A stretch of DNA of 64,000 nucleotides from Bacteroidota bacterium (GCA_019638705.1 JAHBTI010000002.1:1-64000); one strand, 5' to 3'. Positions 8,290 to 18,238 are shown, numbered from the stretch's first letter. Numbers and translations: made by a program. The notes: generated by a model not told the origin, from the sequence alone.

Positions 8290-9567
8290 CTAAACCCTCT
8301 GCAATTCAATCACCGTAATTTCGGGCCAAATGCCCAACCTGCCGGGATAACCGAGAAATCCAAGCCCGCGATTAACGTATAAAAACTGCTTGCCGTCTTT
8401 ATACAAACCTGCCCATTGCTTATACACCCAACTTGCAGGACTCCATTTTAAAATACCCGGAATTTCAATGCCCATTTGCATACCGTGCGTATGTCCGCTT
8501 AACGTTAAATCAATGTCGCCGTATTCGGGGCGCACTTGTTTATCCCAATGGCTCGGGTCGTGGGTCATTAAAATTTTAAACGGAAATTTTTCTGCCCCCG
8601 CGTAAGCTTCGTTTAACTTGCCGTAGCGAGGAAAGCGTAAACTTCCGCCCCAATTTTCAACACCAATTAAGCCGATGTGTTGTCCGTTTTTCTCAATAGC
8701 AATGTGTTCATTCATCAGCAAATGCCAGCCACACGATTTTTGTGTGGCTTTTAGTTTTTCGAAATTTTGTTGCTTGCTTTGTAAATTGTCCCATTCCACA
8801 TAATCGCCGTAATCGTGATTGCCCAGCACAGAATATACGCCGTGCGGAGCTTTCAGGCATTTAAATGTTTCGGTAAATTCGGCAACCTCTTCCGAAATGT
8901 TGTTTACCAAATCGCCCGTAAACAAAATTAAATCGGCGTTTTGCTGCATCACTATATCAAAGGCTTTGTTTAAGGGATTGGTGTTTGCAAACGAGCCTGT
9001 GTGAATGTCGGAAAGCTGAACTATTTTAAATCCGTTAAATGCTTCGGGTAAATTCGGCGAAGGGATTTTTACATTATGAACACGGTATTTGTATGCGCCG
9101 CGCACAATGCCGTACAAAAATCCAACGGCGGGAACAACTGTGAATGTTATTGCTAACTGACTTAAAAATTTTAATCGGTTAATGCCCTGCGTTGCCACAA
9201 CCGCTTCTTCGGTTTTTGGTTTGGAAGCAATCAAACTCCACAACCAACGGAACAAACGAATGAGGTCGTCAATCAACAAAAAACTGCTGCCCAAAATTTT
9301 GCAGATTAAAAGCAAAAATGCTGTTCCAAAAAATAGTCGTAAAGGTGAAGACGGACTCCATCTGTACGGCGGATTAAAAATGTTCAAAAGCCCCATGCTT
9401 ATGCTGTACGCCGCAAGTATATAGGTAATCCATAAAATAATTTGTTTTGTGTTTGGCGAAAAATCTTGCGAAAAAACTTTAACGGCTTGCAAAAAATACC
9501 ATTCAATAAGACAAACAGCAAGAAAAATTAAAACGCAAATCCAAAAGTAAACAGTTAGCAAATACAT
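8290..9567 (-). CDS. Membrane-anchored metallophosphoesterase
   Basis: A calcineurin-like phosphoesterase with an N-terminal membrane domain. From the ATG at 9567, about four hydrophobic segments occupy the first 160 residues. The metal-binding motifs follow in order: QLSDIHTGS, FTGDLVN, GNHDYGDY, MTHDPSHW and LSGHTHGMQMG. The family includes the YkuE/YaeI-type phosphodiesterases; the substrate cannot be read from the sequence. A longer frame from a TTG at 9630 exists, but the ATG at 9567 directly precedes the first membrane segment and is preferred. It is divergent from the ferritin gene. Confidence 0.88.
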   Translation of the reverse strand: MYLLTVYFWICVLIFLAVCLIEWYFLQAVKVFSQDFSPNTKQIILWITYILAAYSISMGLLNIFNPPYRWSPSSPLRLFFGTAFLLLICKILGSSFLLIDDLIRLFRWLWSLIASKPKTEEAVVATQGINRLKFLSQLAITFTVVPAVGFLYGIVRGAYKYRVHNVKIPSPNLPEAFNGFKIVQLSDIHTGSFANTNPLNKAFDIVMQQNADLILFTGDLVNNISEEVAEFTETFKCLKAPHGVYSVLGNHDYGDYVEWDNLQSKQQNFEKLKATQKSCGWHLLMNEHIAIEKNGQHIGLIGVENWGGSLRFPRYGKLNEAYAGAEKFPFKILMTHDPSHWDKQVRPEYGDIDLTLSGHTHGMQMGIEIPGILKWSPASWVYKQWAGLYKDGKQFLYVNRGLGFLGYPGRLGIWPEITVIELQRV

Positions 9568-9675
9568 GAGAGAAATTTTTAGAAAGAGTGCGAAGTTAGA
9601 GATTGCAACGGCAAGAAAAAAGCAACGCAACTTGTTTTACACTTGCTTAACTTTTATGTGCAAATCAATAATGTT

Positions 9676-9683
9676 TATATTTG
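9676..9683 (+). promoter_or_regulatory. Promoter -7 element (TATATTTG) of ferritin
   Basis: A perfect -7 motif 20 bases before the ferritin ATG. No good -33 TTTG is seen at the right distance. Confidence 0.55.
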
Positions 9684-9703
9684 CGCCATAAAAATTAATT
9701 CTC

Positions 9704-10237
9704 ATGTTATCACCACAATTAAGTAAAGCATTAAACAAGCAAATTGAATTAGAAGGCTATTCTTCGCAATATTATTTAGCCATGGCAAGCTGGGCTGAAA
9801 CACAGGGTTTAAACGGCGTTTCGGCATTTTTGTATCATCATGCCGATGAAGAACGTATGCACATGCTTAAACTCGTTAAGTTTGTAAACGAACGCGGCGG
9901 ACACGGTGTAGTGCCTGCATTAAAGCAACCCCCTGTTACGTTTAAATCTGTAAAAAGCGTGTTTGAAGAAATTTTGAAACACGAAATTACGGTTACGGGC
10001 GACATTAACGCTTTGGTGGAAATTACGTTAAAAGAAAAAGATTACACCACACATAATTTTTTACAATGGTATGTGAGCGAACAAATTGAAGAAGAATCGT
10101 TGGCGCGCCAAATTGTAGATAAATTAAAACTCATCGGCAACGATAAAGGCGGCTTGTACTTTTTTGACCGCGATTTGGAAGTGATTGCAGGTGAAGCGGT
10201 GGCGGCGGAAGAAGCAACTGCCAAAGGAAAAAAGTAA
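9704..10237 (+). CDS. ftnA: Non-haem ferritin (FtnA type)
   Basis: A cytoplasmic iron-storage protein that oxidises Fe(II) and stores it as a mineral in a 24-subunit shell. The ferroxidase residues of bacterial FtnA are in place: E17, Y24, E50 and H53 (the latter two in HHADEERMH), with the distal ligands in the EEESLARQIV helix. The 177-residue length is normal; an Ala/Lys-rich tail closes the protein. It is monocistronic by position, between a divergent phosphoesterase and gmd. Confidence 0.93.
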   Translation: MLSPQLSKALNKQIELEGYSSQYYLAMASWAETQGLNGVSAFLYHHADEERMHMLKLVKFVNERGGHGVVPALKQPPVTFKSVKSVFEEILKHEITVTGDINALVEITLKEKDYTTHNFLQWYVSEQIEEESLARQIVDKLKLIGNDKGGLYFFDRDLEVIAGEAVAAEEATAKGKK

Positions 10238-10278
10238 GAAGCCACTTTTTTTCGTAATATTGTTACTTCTAAAAAATT

Positions 10279-11367
10279 ATGGCAAAAGTAGCACTCATCA
10301 CAGGGGTAACAGGGCAAGACGGCGCATACCTCGCCGAATTATTATTGAATAAAGGCTATGAGGTTCACGGCATCAAACGCCGCAGTTCTTTGTTTAACAC
10401 CGACAGAATTGACCACCTGTATCAAGACCAACACGAAAAAAATGTAAACTTTAAATTGCATTACGGCGATTTAACTGACAGCACCAATCTCATTCGCATT
10501 GTGCAGGAAGTTCAGCCCGACGAAATTTATAACCTCGCGGCGCAAAGCCATGTGAAAGTAAGTTTTGAAACGCCCGAATACACCGCCAATTCTGATGCTT
10601 TGGGAACTCTAAGAATTTTGGAAGCCATTCGCATTTTGAAATTGGAAAACAAAACACGTTTCTATCAAGCCTCTACAAGCGAGTTATACGGTTTGGTGCA
10701 GGAAATTCCGCAAAAAGAAACCACGCCGTTTTATCCGCGCAGTCCTTATGGTGTGGCGAAATTGTACGGATTTTGGATTACAAAAAATTACCGCGAGAGT
10801 TACGGTATATACGCTTGCAACGGCATTTTGTTTAATCACGAAAGCCCTTTGCGCGGTGAAACCTTTGTAACGCGCAAAATTACACGCGCTGCCGCAAAAA
10901 TCAGCTTGGGTATGCAAGACAAACTCTTCATGGGAAACATTGACTCCGAGCGCGATTGGGGACATGCCAAAGATTATGTAGAGGGAATGTGGCGTATGTT
11001 GCAGCAAGAAAAGCCTGATGATTATGTTCTCGCAACAGGCGTAAAAATTACCGTGCGTGAGTTTATCAATATGGCTTTTGCCGAAATTGGCATTTCATTG
11101 AAATGGGAAGGCAAAGGCGAAAACGAAAAAGGCATTGACGCAAAAACAGGAAAAACAATTATTGAAATTGACCCGAAATATTATCGTCCCGCCGAAGTGG
11201 ATTTGTTGGTTGGCGATGCCACCAAAGCCAAAACAGTTTTGGGTTGGAAACCGACCTACACCGTGCAAACGCTTTGCAAAGAAATGGTGCAATGCGATTT
11301 GGAATTATTTAAACGCGACAAATATTTGTTGGAAGGCGGACACAAAGTTTTGAATTATAAAGAATAA
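10279..11367 (+). CDS. gmd: GDP-mannose 4,6-dehydratase
   Basis: A cytosolic short-chain dehydrogenase/reductase-type enzyme that converts GDP-mannose to GDP-4-keto-6-deoxymannose. The NAD(P)-binding glycine motif [12 protein letters not shown] is at residues 9-20. The catalytic Thr/Glu region (TSELYG) and the YGVAK (YxxxK) motif are present, and the 362-residue length is typical. The next gene, fcl, carries out the second half of GDP-L-fucose synthesis, so the pair makes an activated sugar for surface glycans. Confidence 0.96.
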   Translation: MAKVALITGVTGQDGAYLAELLLNKGYEVHGIKRRSSLFNTDRIDHLYQDQHEKNVNFKLHYGDLTDSTNLIRIVQEVQPDEIYNLAAQSHVKVSFETPEYTANSDALGTLRILEAIRILKLENKTRFYQASTSELYGLVQEIPQKETTPFYPRSPYGVAKLYGFWITKNYRESYGIYACNGILFNHESPLRGETFVTRKITRAAAKISLGMQDKLFMGNIDSERDWGHAKDYVEGMWRMLQQEKPDDYVLATGVKITVREFINMAFAEIGISLKWEGKGENEKGIDAKTGKTIIEIDPKYYRPAEVDLLVGDATKAKTVLGWKPTYTVQTLCKEMVQCDLELFKRDKYLLEGGHKVLNYKE

Positions 11368-11371
11368 TCTG

Positions 11372-11434
11372 ATTGACAATTTTTTGATTTACGATTGACA
11401 ATTGTTTGCAGCACTTCAATCGTAAATTGTCAAT
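11372..11434. repeat. Intergenic inverted repeat between gmd and fcl
   Basis: Left arm 11372-11397 (ATTGACAATT...TTTACGATTG) is complementary to right arm 11417-11434 (CAATCGTAAATTGTCAAT), apart from an 8-base bulge. It could act as a transcript hairpin within the gmd-fcl transcript. Confidence 0.6.
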
Positions 11435-11455
11435 TTCAAAATTGTAAATTAAATC

Positions 11456-12397
11456 ATGGAATTAACATCTAAAATATACATTGCAGGTCATCGCGGAATG
11501 GTTGGTTCTGCTATTCTTCGCAACTTGCAAAAAAAAGGATTTAAAAATTTTATTTTAAAAACTTCCGAAGAAATTGATTTGCGCAATCAGCAGCAAGTTG
11601 CCGATTTTTACGAAAAAGAAAAACCCGATTACGTTTTTATTGCGGCAGCCAAAGTAGGCGGCATTCAGGCGAACAACACTTACCGTGCAGAATTTTTGTA
11701 CGACAATTTGATGATACAAAACAATCTTATTCATCAGGCATACATGAATAAAGTGCGGAAATTATTGTTTCTCGGTTCGTCCTGCATTTATCCTAAACTT
11801 GCGCCGCAGCCTTTGAAAGAAGATTATTTGTTGAGCGGATTTTTGGAAGACACCAACGAGCCTTACGCCATTGCAAAAATTGCGGGAATAAAGATGTGCG
11901 AAAATTATCGCCGCCAATACGGTTGCGATTTTATTTCGGCGATGCCTACAAATATGTACGGACCAAACGACAATTACAATCTCAACAACTCGCACGTTTT
12001 GCCCGCGCTCATTCGCAAGTTTCACGAAGCCAAAGAACAAAATTTGCCTTTTGTGGAAATGTGGGGAACAGGCGCACCGCTGCGCGAATTTCTTCACGCT
12101 GATGATTTGGGTGATGCCTGCGTTTTTTTAATGCAAAACTATGACGGCATTAAGCACGTGAACGTTGGCACGGGAACAGATTTATCCATTAAAGACCTTG
12201 CTTTGCTGATTAAAAAAATTGTGGGTTACAACGGCGAAATAAAACACGACCTCAGCAAACCCGATGGTACACCGCGCAAACTCATGGACGTAAGCTATAT
12301 TCACAGCCTCGGTTGGAAACACAAAATAGAATTGGAAGAGGGTATTCGCATGGTGTACGAAGATTTTAAAAAGAAAACGGGAATTAAAGTATGGTAA
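11456..12397 (+). CDS. fcl: GDP-L-fucose synthase
   Basis: A bifunctional epimerase/reductase that turns GDP-4-keto-6-deoxymannose into GDP-L-fucose. The nucleotide-binding motif GHRGMVGSA (residues 11-19) and the catalytic YAIAK (YxxxK) motif are present. The block [21 protein letters not shown] and the C-terminal [13 protein letters not shown] match the WcaG/Fcl family, as does the 313-residue length. The stop codon lies within the low-complexity sequence that leads into the next gene. Confidence 0.96.
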   Translation: MELTSKIYIAGHRGMVGSAILRNLQKKGFKNFILKTSEEIDLRNQQQVADFYEKEKPDYVFIAAAKVGGIQANNTYRAEFLYDNLMIQNNLIHQAYMNKVRKLLFLGSSCIYPKLAPQPLKEDYLLSGFLEDTNEPYAIAKIAGIKMCENYRRQYGCDFISAMPTNMYGPNDNYNLNNSHVLPALIRKFHEAKEQNLPFVEMWGTGAPLREFLHADDLGDACVFLMQNYDGIKHVNVGTGTDLSIKDLALLIKKIVGYNGEIKHDLSKPDGTPRKLMDVSYIHSLGWKHKIELEEGIRMVYEDFKKKTGIKVW

Positions 12398-12411
12398 TTC
12401 TTAGATTTAAG

Positions 12412-14136
12412 ATGTATGATTTAAGATTTAAGAAGTTTACACTCCTTTTGTTTTTCATTTCTCTTTTTTCTTTTCAAAAAATTTCAGCGCAAGTTATTAA
12501 TGATACAGCTCAGATTATCACGAAGCTGGATGACGAATGTCAGATGAGAGATTTGGAATTTTATCCCTATACAGAAATATATTCTGCACCATTTTATAAT
12601 CTGCCTGCGGACTATTTCTTTTTAATCTCCACTCAAAAAGAATTAGCAGCGCGTGATAACTCCATTCATAGCAGTATTCAACCGTACATTCCTTTTTTTT
12701 CATATAAGTATAGTATAAATAGTATCATACACAATGCAAAAAGAAACGAAGTAATTAATTCTTTGTTTTACGAAGATGTGTTGCGTGTAAAATCAAAAGA
12801 TGAAGACGAAAAACGTTTTTATTTACGTCTTGACCCACTTTTGAATTTAGAATTTGGCAGAGATAGAGAAAGCACAACACCGCAACAAAATTTATACACC
12901 AACACGCGCGGATTTATTGGCAGCGGCAGCGTAGGCAGCAAAGTATATTTTGAAACCATGTTTGCCGAAAATCAATCTCTGTTTCCTGATTACATTGCAA
13001 CAGCTGCAAAAAATTCTTCGGTTGTTCCCGGGCAAGGGCGTTGGAAAGACTATAAAAAAACAGGATTTGATTATGCGTTTTCTTCGGGCTTTGTTTCCGT
13101 GCAAGCATTTAAAAATGTGAATGTGCAAGTGGGGCACGGCAAACAAAAAATCGGAAACGGTTACCGTTCGCTGTTGTTAAGCGACAATTCATTCAATTAT
13201 CCTTATGCACGCATTACGCAGCAATGGTTTAAAGGGCGTTTGCAATACACAAACATTTACGCCGTGCTGATGAATTTGACTTCTGCTTCGGCAATCATAA
13301 ACCCGAATGTGGAACGTTTGTGGCAAAAGAAAGCGGCTTCCTTTCAGTATTTAAGCGTAAACCCAACCAAATGGTTAAACATAGGTTTTTTTCAAGGCTT
13401 AATTTGGCAACCCGCAGATGAGCGCAACAAACAACATTTGAGCTGGCAATATTTTAATCCTGTTATTTACACCAACTTACCGGAATACGGCTTAAACAAC
13501 CGAAACAATATTTTAATTGGCGCAGATTTGAAAATTAAATTGACTAATAAATTTAATGTGTATGGGCAAGTGATGTTGGATAATTTGAAAGACACAAGAT
13601 ACCTTATACCCTCAAACGGTTACGGCGGGCAAGCAGGATTTAATTACTTTGACGCTTTCGGAATTAAAAATTTGTTTCTGCAAATGGAATATAATGAAGT
13701 ACATCAATCGTCTGTTATTCCTATCGCACCCAATCAACCAATTCCCGAAGCCTATACTCATTACGGACAAAGCTTGGCTTATACCAACACTACTTTGCTG
13801 TATAAAAACAGCTTACAATGGTTTGGGTATTATACACAGGAAATTATTTTCATTGCTGCCTACAAATGGAAACGTTTTTTTGTGAATGCAAAGTATAATT
13901 ATATAAATATAGACCCACCACTCGCTGCGAGTTTTGGGTATGGTGCCTCTATCATAAATACAAAAATCGGTTACACCATAAATCCCGCATACAACTTAAA
14001 CATTGCTCTCGGTATGAATTACAGAACAGGTTACAACCGAAACCCCGCTATTCCTCAATCTTTACAAGCAGAAAAAACAAACTATATTTACATCGCTTTA
14101 AGAACAAATCTATACAACTTATACTACGATTTTTAA
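12412..14136 (+). CDS. Outer-membrane beta-barrel protein, Wzi/RemB-like
   Basis: About 574 residues: a signal peptide (LLLFFISLFSF..ISAQ), then a long beta-rich region with many aromatic strand ends. The block VQVGHGKQKIGNGYRSLLLSDNSFNYPYARI resembles the capsule-assembly Wzi and gliding-protein RemB families, which anchor or interact with surface polysaccharide. Its place between GDP-fucose synthesis and a WecA-type transferase fits that role. An in-frame ATG at 12391 overlaps the fcl stop. The first codons (LRFK..DLRFKK) are translated from a TTAGATTTAAG-type repeat, so the true start is uncertain. Family assignment is tentative. Confidence 0.65.
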   Translation: MYDLRFKKFTLLLFFISLFSFQKISAQVINDTAQIITKLDDECQMRDLEFYPYTEIYSAPFYNLPADYFFLISTQKELAARDNSIHSSIQPYIPFFSYKYSINSIIHNAKRNEVINSLFYEDVLRVKSKDEDEKRFYLRLDPLLNLEFGRDRESTTPQQNLYTNTRGFIGSGSVGSKVYFETMFAENQSLFPDYIATAAKNSSVVPGQGRWKDYKKTGFDYAFSSGFVSVQAFKNVNVQVGHGKQKIGNGYRSLLLSDNSFNYPYARITQQWFKGRLQYTNIYAVLMNLTSASAIINPNVERLWQKKAASFQYLSVNPTKWLNIGFFQGLIWQPADERNKQHLSWQYFNPVIYTNLPEYGLNNRNNILIGADLKIKLTNKFNVYGQVMLDNLKDTRYLIPSNGYGGQAGFNYFDAFGIKNLFLQMEYNEVHQSSVIPIAPNQPIPEAYTHYGQSLAYTNTTLLYKNSLQWFGYYTQEIIFIAAYKWKRFFVNAKYNYINIDPPLAASFGYGASIINTKIGYTINPAYNLNIALGMNYRTGYNRNPAIPQSLQAEKTNYIYIALRTNLYNLYYDF

Positions 14137-15225
14137 ATGACTACGCTCATACTTGTTTTTATAACATCTTTTCTTGTGGTGCTTTATTCCACGCCCTCTT
14201 TAATAAAGGTGGCTATTTTAAAGCGTTTGTTTGACACACCTTCCGAAGAGCGTAAAATTCATAAACGCGCCGTTCCGTCTATTGGCGGTATAATAATTTT
14301 TGCAGGCACAATTTTTTCTTTCGCGCTGTGGTATAAAGTAGATAATGGAAATGTGTTTCAGTCGGTAAACGAATTTAAACTTATTGTTGCCACAAGTTTG
14401 GTGTTGTTTTTTGTGGGCGTAAAAGACGACATCATTGGCACTGCACCCATTATAAAATTAGTTGCTCACATTGTGGTTGCTTTAATTTTAGCCTTAATGG
14501 GCGACATTCGCATCACAAGCCTGCACGGTATTTTTGGCGTGGACGAGATACCGCAATGGGGCAGCGTGTTTATTTCTATTTTTACTTATGTGGTGGTGGT
14601 AAACGCCTTTAATTTAATTGACGGTGTGGACGGACTTGCCGCAGGTGTGGGTTTTATTGCCTGCTGCGCCTTTGGCACTTGGTTTATTTTTGCAGGAAAT
14701 TATCCGTATGCATCGTTGGCGTTTGCTCTGGCAGGAGCGTTGGGAGGATTTTTAATTTTTAATTTTTCGCCTGCACGCATTTTTATGGGCGATTCGGGGT
14801 CTTTGGTGATTGGCGTATTTGTGTGTGTGCTGGCAATTAAAATGATAGAATATCCTATTGACCAATTAGATAAATTTTGGGTGCATGTGAGCAAACCCGT
14901 GTTTGCCATTGCCGCGCTTGCTTATCCTTTGTTAGATACCTTGCGCGTGTTTCTTATCCGTGCGTTTAAGGGGCAATCGCCGTTTGCTGCCGACAGAAAT
15001 CACATTCACCATAAATTATTAGATTGCAAATTCAGCCATGCAAAAGCCGTAGGCATTATTTATGCTTTTTCGGTAGTTGCCATTTTAACGGCTGCTTCAA
15101 CGTATTACCTGCTGTACCCCACGCTTGGTTTGTTGGCGGTTATTGCGGTGTGTGCCTTGTTTTTGTTTATTGTGTTTAATCTCAACAAGCGGAAAGCCAA
15201 ACAAAGAAATTCTCACGCAGGATAA
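14137..15225 (+). CDS. WecA/MraY-family undecaprenyl-phosphate sugar-1-phosphate transferase
   Basis: A polytopic membrane enzyme that transfers a sugar-1-phosphate (typically GlcNAc-1-P) from a UDP-sugar to undecaprenyl phosphate, starting O-antigen or capsule repeat units. Visible motifs are IPSIGGIIIF, VGVKDDIIG, NAFNLIDGVDGLAAG, FMGDSGSL and the RNHIHHKLLD histidine motif that separates WecA-like enzymes from MraY. The 362-residue length is normal. Its ATG follows the preceding stop without a spacer, indicating an operon with gmd, fcl and the barrel protein. Confidence 0.92.
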   Translation: MTTLILVFITSFLVVLYSTPSLIKVAILKRLFDTPSEERKIHKRAVPSIGGIIIFAGTIFSFALWYKVDNGNVFQSVNEFKLIVATSLVLFFVGVKDDIIGTAPIIKLVAHIVVALILALMGDIRITSLHGIFGVDEIPQWGSVFISIFTYVVVVNAFNLIDGVDGLAAGVGFIACCAFGTWFIFAGNYPYASLAFALAGALGGFLIFNFSPARIFMGDSGSLVIGVFVCVLAIKMIEYPIDQLDKFWVHVSKPVFAIAALAYPLLDTLRVFLIRAFKGQSPFAADRNHIHHKLLDCKFSHAKAVGIIYAFSVVAILTAASTYYLLYPTLGLLAVIAVCALFLFIVFNLNKRKAKQRNSHAG

Positions 15226-15240
15226 TAATTGTTTTCTTTT

Positions 15241-17142
15241 TCAATCAAAAAACACCCATTTTAACCCAAACCGAAAGGCACGGTCAGTTTGATAGTAACC
15301 CGGCACAAGAAAATAATCGTTCCCCACAAAACCCTGTAAGGCATTTTCCATTTTTAAAAAAACAGAAACAGGGCGAATGCGCACATTAAGATAAACATCT
15401 AAATACGGGTATTCGGATGTTTTAATTTGATTTTGCAAATAAAAAATTTCGGTGGCAGGCATATAGCTGTAAGCGTAAAACGAAGAATATTGCTGCACCT
15501 GCACACCAAGCTGCACATTCATATTGCCCTTAAATAAATTGCCGTTAAGAAACAGTTTTGCGCTTAGGGTGTGCTGCGGAATCCTCACAATATTTTTTTG
15601 CGAAGTAGTTTGATACAGATAAGTTAAGCCCACACCCAAATGTTTAAAAAACAGTTTTGTAACATCTGCCGAAAGCCCTGTGTTGCTAATTGCTCCCGAA
15701 TGTTGCTGAGGCGTGGCAGCATGGTCAAAATACAAATAATTAGATACGGCTTGATAAAACGCTGACAGGGTAAACAGCTTATATAAACTAATGCCAAACT
15801 TTGCTTGCAGTTGTGTTTGCGGACTGTAATTATTGTTTTGCCAAACAAAGTGATTGCTAAACCAGTTGTTGTAAATAAAATCGGGGTTGCGTTTTTCAAA
15901 CAGCACATCAAGAAAAATTTTGTTGTGTTTTTTGGCGTTAAACACAAAAAACGAATTGCTTTCAGCCTTTGCATTTCCTGCATAAAAGCCCGACACAATG
16001 TATTGCGCATTTACTTTGCTTTCAAACAATGTTGGCGTTGTGTTAAGCGAGTCGGGCTTGCTGTCTGTTCTGTAAACCGCGTCAGCCGACAAAATATGAT
16101 TGGTAAAAAAGTTTTGGTACAGCAGGGTGTTTAAGGTATCTTTCCACACATATTGCCTCAGTTTTGTGTATTCGTGTTTATATCCTGCCGAGAGCGCAAA
16201 GGTTTTGTTTATACTCATTACAGCATAATTCACTTCGTTTACAAATTGCGTAACGCGCGAACTGTCGTTTGTTTTCAGCGTATCCACGTTTTTTATGGGA
16301 TAAACCCTGTTGGTGGAAACATTATTATCCCTGTATCGGAACGTATTAAAGTTTGCGTTTGATTTTACCTGAATAAAATGGTCAATCCCTTTTAAAGTAT
16401 CGCTGTGTTTGTTTAGTTTAAACCATGGGTTAAACATAAACTTTGTTTCGCCGTTGCTGCGGCTTGCGGTAGTAATGCGTGTTCGCACTAATTCTTTGCG
16501 CAGGGCTTGGGTAGAAGCGTTTAACAAGGTATCGTATATGCCGCCGTTTTCCGAATTTTTATTTCCGTTGTTGAGCGCATACACATAATACCCCCAGCGG
16601 TTATTTTTTGTGCTGTAATTGCTTGTAAAAAAAACGTTGTTGGTATAAGTTTGCTGATGTTTGTAAAAACCTGTGGAGGTGTAGCGGTTAAGTTTCAGCG
16701 TAAGGTTTACACGTTTGTAAGTATGCGTAAACAACAATTTAAAAATTTGCAACTGCTTGCTTCCCGCCACACCTGTTAAATCGGCATAAGGTCCTTTGCT
16801 GCGGTAATAGGTAATGTCTTTTTCTTTAAACACATCGTTGCGTGTGGGCGGCTGAAACAAAATAAAACCCAAATTTTCTGTGCCGTAATTAAATAAATAA
16901 TTGGGCGAGGGTAAGCCGATGTTTCCCATAAAATTTCTTGGAAAATAATTTTGTAACTCCGTAATGGAGCTGTCGGGGTAATTGCTTCTGAAAACGGAAA
17001 GCAAATTATTTTGTTCGGTTTTGTTTTTAAAATAATTGCTGTCGGTTGAGTAAGCCACCTGTGCGTTTGCGCCTGTGCATAACAGTCCTCCGCAAAAAAC
17101 TGCCATTAACAACCGAAACATGAATGAGCGCGAGGTTTGCAC
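15241..17142 (-). CDS. Putative porin (Porin_10 type)
   Basis: A 633-residue outer-membrane barrel with an N-terminal signal peptide (LLMAVFCGGLLCTGANAQ). The N-terminal region FRSNYPDSSITELQNYFPRNFMGNIGLPSPNYLFNYGTENLGFILFQ matches the putative porin family widespread in Bacteroidota. The remainder consists of repeated amphipathic strands, ending in GLKWVFFD with an aromatic near the C terminus as barrel proteins require. Transported substrate unknown. It is convergent with the WecA-like gene (15 bases between stops) and divergent from the EamA gene. Confidence 0.85.
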   Translation of the reverse strand: MQTSRSFMFRLLMAVFCGGLLCTGANAQVAYSTDSNYFKNKTEQNNLLSVFRSNYPDSSITELQNYFPRNFMGNIGLPSPNYLFNYGTENLGFILFQPPTRNDVFKEKDITYYRSKGPYADLTGVAGSKQLQIFKLLFTHTYKRVNLTLKLNRYTSTGFYKHQQTYTNNVFFTSNYSTKNNRWGYYVYALNNGNKNSENGGIYDTLLNASTQALRKELVRTRITTASRSNGETKFMFNPWFKLNKHSDTLKGIDHFIQVKSNANFNTFRYRDNNVSTNRVYPIKNVDTLKTNDSSRVTQFVNEVNYAVMSINKTFALSAGYKHEYTKLRQYVWKDTLNTLLYQNFFTNHILSADAVYRTDSKPDSLNTTPTLFESKVNAQYIVSGFYAGNAKAESNSFFVFNAKKHNKIFLDVLFEKRNPDFIYNNWFSNHFVWQNNNYSPQTQLQAKFGISLYKLFTLSAFYQAVSNYLYFDHAATPQQHSGAISNTGLSADVTKLFFKHLGVGLTYLYQTTSQKNIVRIPQHTLSAKLFLNGNLFKGNMNVQLGVQVQQYSSFYAYSYMPATEIFYLQNQIKTSEYPYLDVYLNVRIRPVSVFLKMENALQGFVGNDYFLVPGYYQTDRAFRFGLKWVFFD

Positions 17143-17218
17143 AATAGATTAAAAAGCGAAACTAAGAAAATTATACCTATCGGCTTGTAAAGAAAGTTAA
17201 ACAGGTTCTAATTTCAGC

Positions 17219-17226
17219 TACATTTG
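17219..17226 (+). promoter_or_regulatory. Promoter -7 element (TACATTTG)
   Basis: A match to TAnnTTTG, 13 bases before the EamA transporter ATG. Confidence 0.5.
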
Positions 17227-17239
17227 CGCTTCTGTTTTT

Positions 17240-18121
17240 ATGAACTCCAAAACGCTCTCGTGGCTCATTCTTATTTTTTTGGCTGTTGTTTGGGGTAGTT
17301 CGTTTATTTTAATGAAATTGGGCATGAACGCCTTTAGCAGCAGCGAAGTGGCGGCTTTGCGCATTGGCATGGCATTTTTGGTATTGCTGCCTTTTCAGTT
17401 GAAATATTACAAAATCAACCTCAAAAAACATTTACTTGGCTTGCTGCTTATGGGTTTTTTCGGAAACCTTATTCCTGCCTTTTTATTTACCGCCGCCGAA
17501 ACCCAAGTAAGCAGCAGTTTGGCAGGTATGTTAAATGCGCTTACGCCGTTGTTTACCATTATTGTAGGCTCGGTATGGCTCAAATCAAAACCCAATCAAC
17601 AGCAAATTATTGGCGTGATAACGGGTTTTATTGCTGCCCTGTGTTTGGTAATTTTTGATAACAACAAAAATGTTTCTCAAAATGCCGCTTATAGCCTGCT
17701 TGTTATTATTGCTGTGCTGTTTTATGGCGTAAGCAACAATGCCATTAAACACTATCTGCACGATTTAGATTCGCTAAAAGCCACCGTGTGGGCGTTTTCG
17801 TTTACAGGACCAATAGCCTTAGTTTACCTTTTCGGCTTTACCGATTTTACGGCGCATTTAACGCAACACCCGCAGGCTTTAACATCATTGGGCTACATTG
17901 GCATTTTAGCCGTTGTGGGCACGGCTTTGGCGGTAATTATTTATAATGTGCTTATTAAAAAAGCAGGCGTGGTGTTTGCAAGTTCCTGCACATACCTTAT
18001 TCCCATTGTGGCTGTTTTTTGGGGCGTTTTAAACGGCGAAAGCGTAAACCTGAAACAGATGTTGAGTATTGCAGCCATTATGATTAGCGTGTATGTTATT
18101 AACCGCCCTGCTAAAACGTAA
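17240..18121 (+). CDS. EamA/DMT-family transporter
   Basis: A ten-helix drug/metabolite transporter of the inner membrane, 293 residues. Two EamA repeats are visible. The first opens with LILIFLAVVWGSSFILMKLGM (residues 9-29) and ends near IFDNN. The second starts near YSLLVIIAVLFYGVSNNAIKHYL and contains YIGILAVVGTALAVIIYNVLI. Family members export amino acids or metabolites; the substrate cannot be deduced. It is a single-gene unit with its own promoter. Confidence 0.9.
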   Translation: MNSKTLSWLILIFLAVVWGSSFILMKLGMNAFSSSEVAALRIGMAFLVLLPFQLKYYKINLKKHLLGLLLMGFFGNLIPAFLFTAAETQVSSSLAGMLNALTPLFTIIVGSVWLKSKPNQQQIIGVITGFIAALCLVIFDNNKNVSQNAAYSLLVIIAVLFYGVSNNAIKHYLHDLDSLKATVWAFSFTGPIALVYLFGFTDFTAHLTQHPQALTSLGYIGILAVVGTALAVIIYNVLIKKAGVVFASSCTYLIPIVAVFWGVLNGESVNLKQMLSIAAIMISVYVINRPAKT

Positions 18122-18169
18122 GTTTTTTCATTTAACACCCCAAAAAATTCCGCCAAAAAACAGCCCTTT

Positions 18170-18218
18170 GTGCGAAATACCCTTTTTTTTGTGTGAAATA
18201 CCCTTTTAACTGTGTGAA
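18170..18218. promoter_or_regulatory. Three direct repeats with 21-bp period upstream of a T9SS cargo gene
   Basis: GTGCGAAATACCCTTTT begins at 18170, GTGTGAAATACCCTTTT at 18191, and a partial third copy GTGTGAA at 18212. The spacing is exactly 21 bp both times, two helical turns. The array ends about 20 bp before a -7 element (18239-18246). This is the geometry of a direct-repeat activator site. Confidence 0.6.
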
Positions 18219-18238
18219 CGAACAGCACATTGTAAAAA

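Noticed and set aside
8290..9630. Metallophosphoesterase starting at TTG 9630
   Set aside because: The extra 21 residues are not needed. An ATG at 9567 lies directly before the first membrane segment.
6858..11455. Small RNA genes in the AT-rich hairpin spacers (6861-6940, 11372-11434)
   Set aside because: They are low-complexity word repeats without promoter or terminator of their own. An intergenic repeat explains them better.
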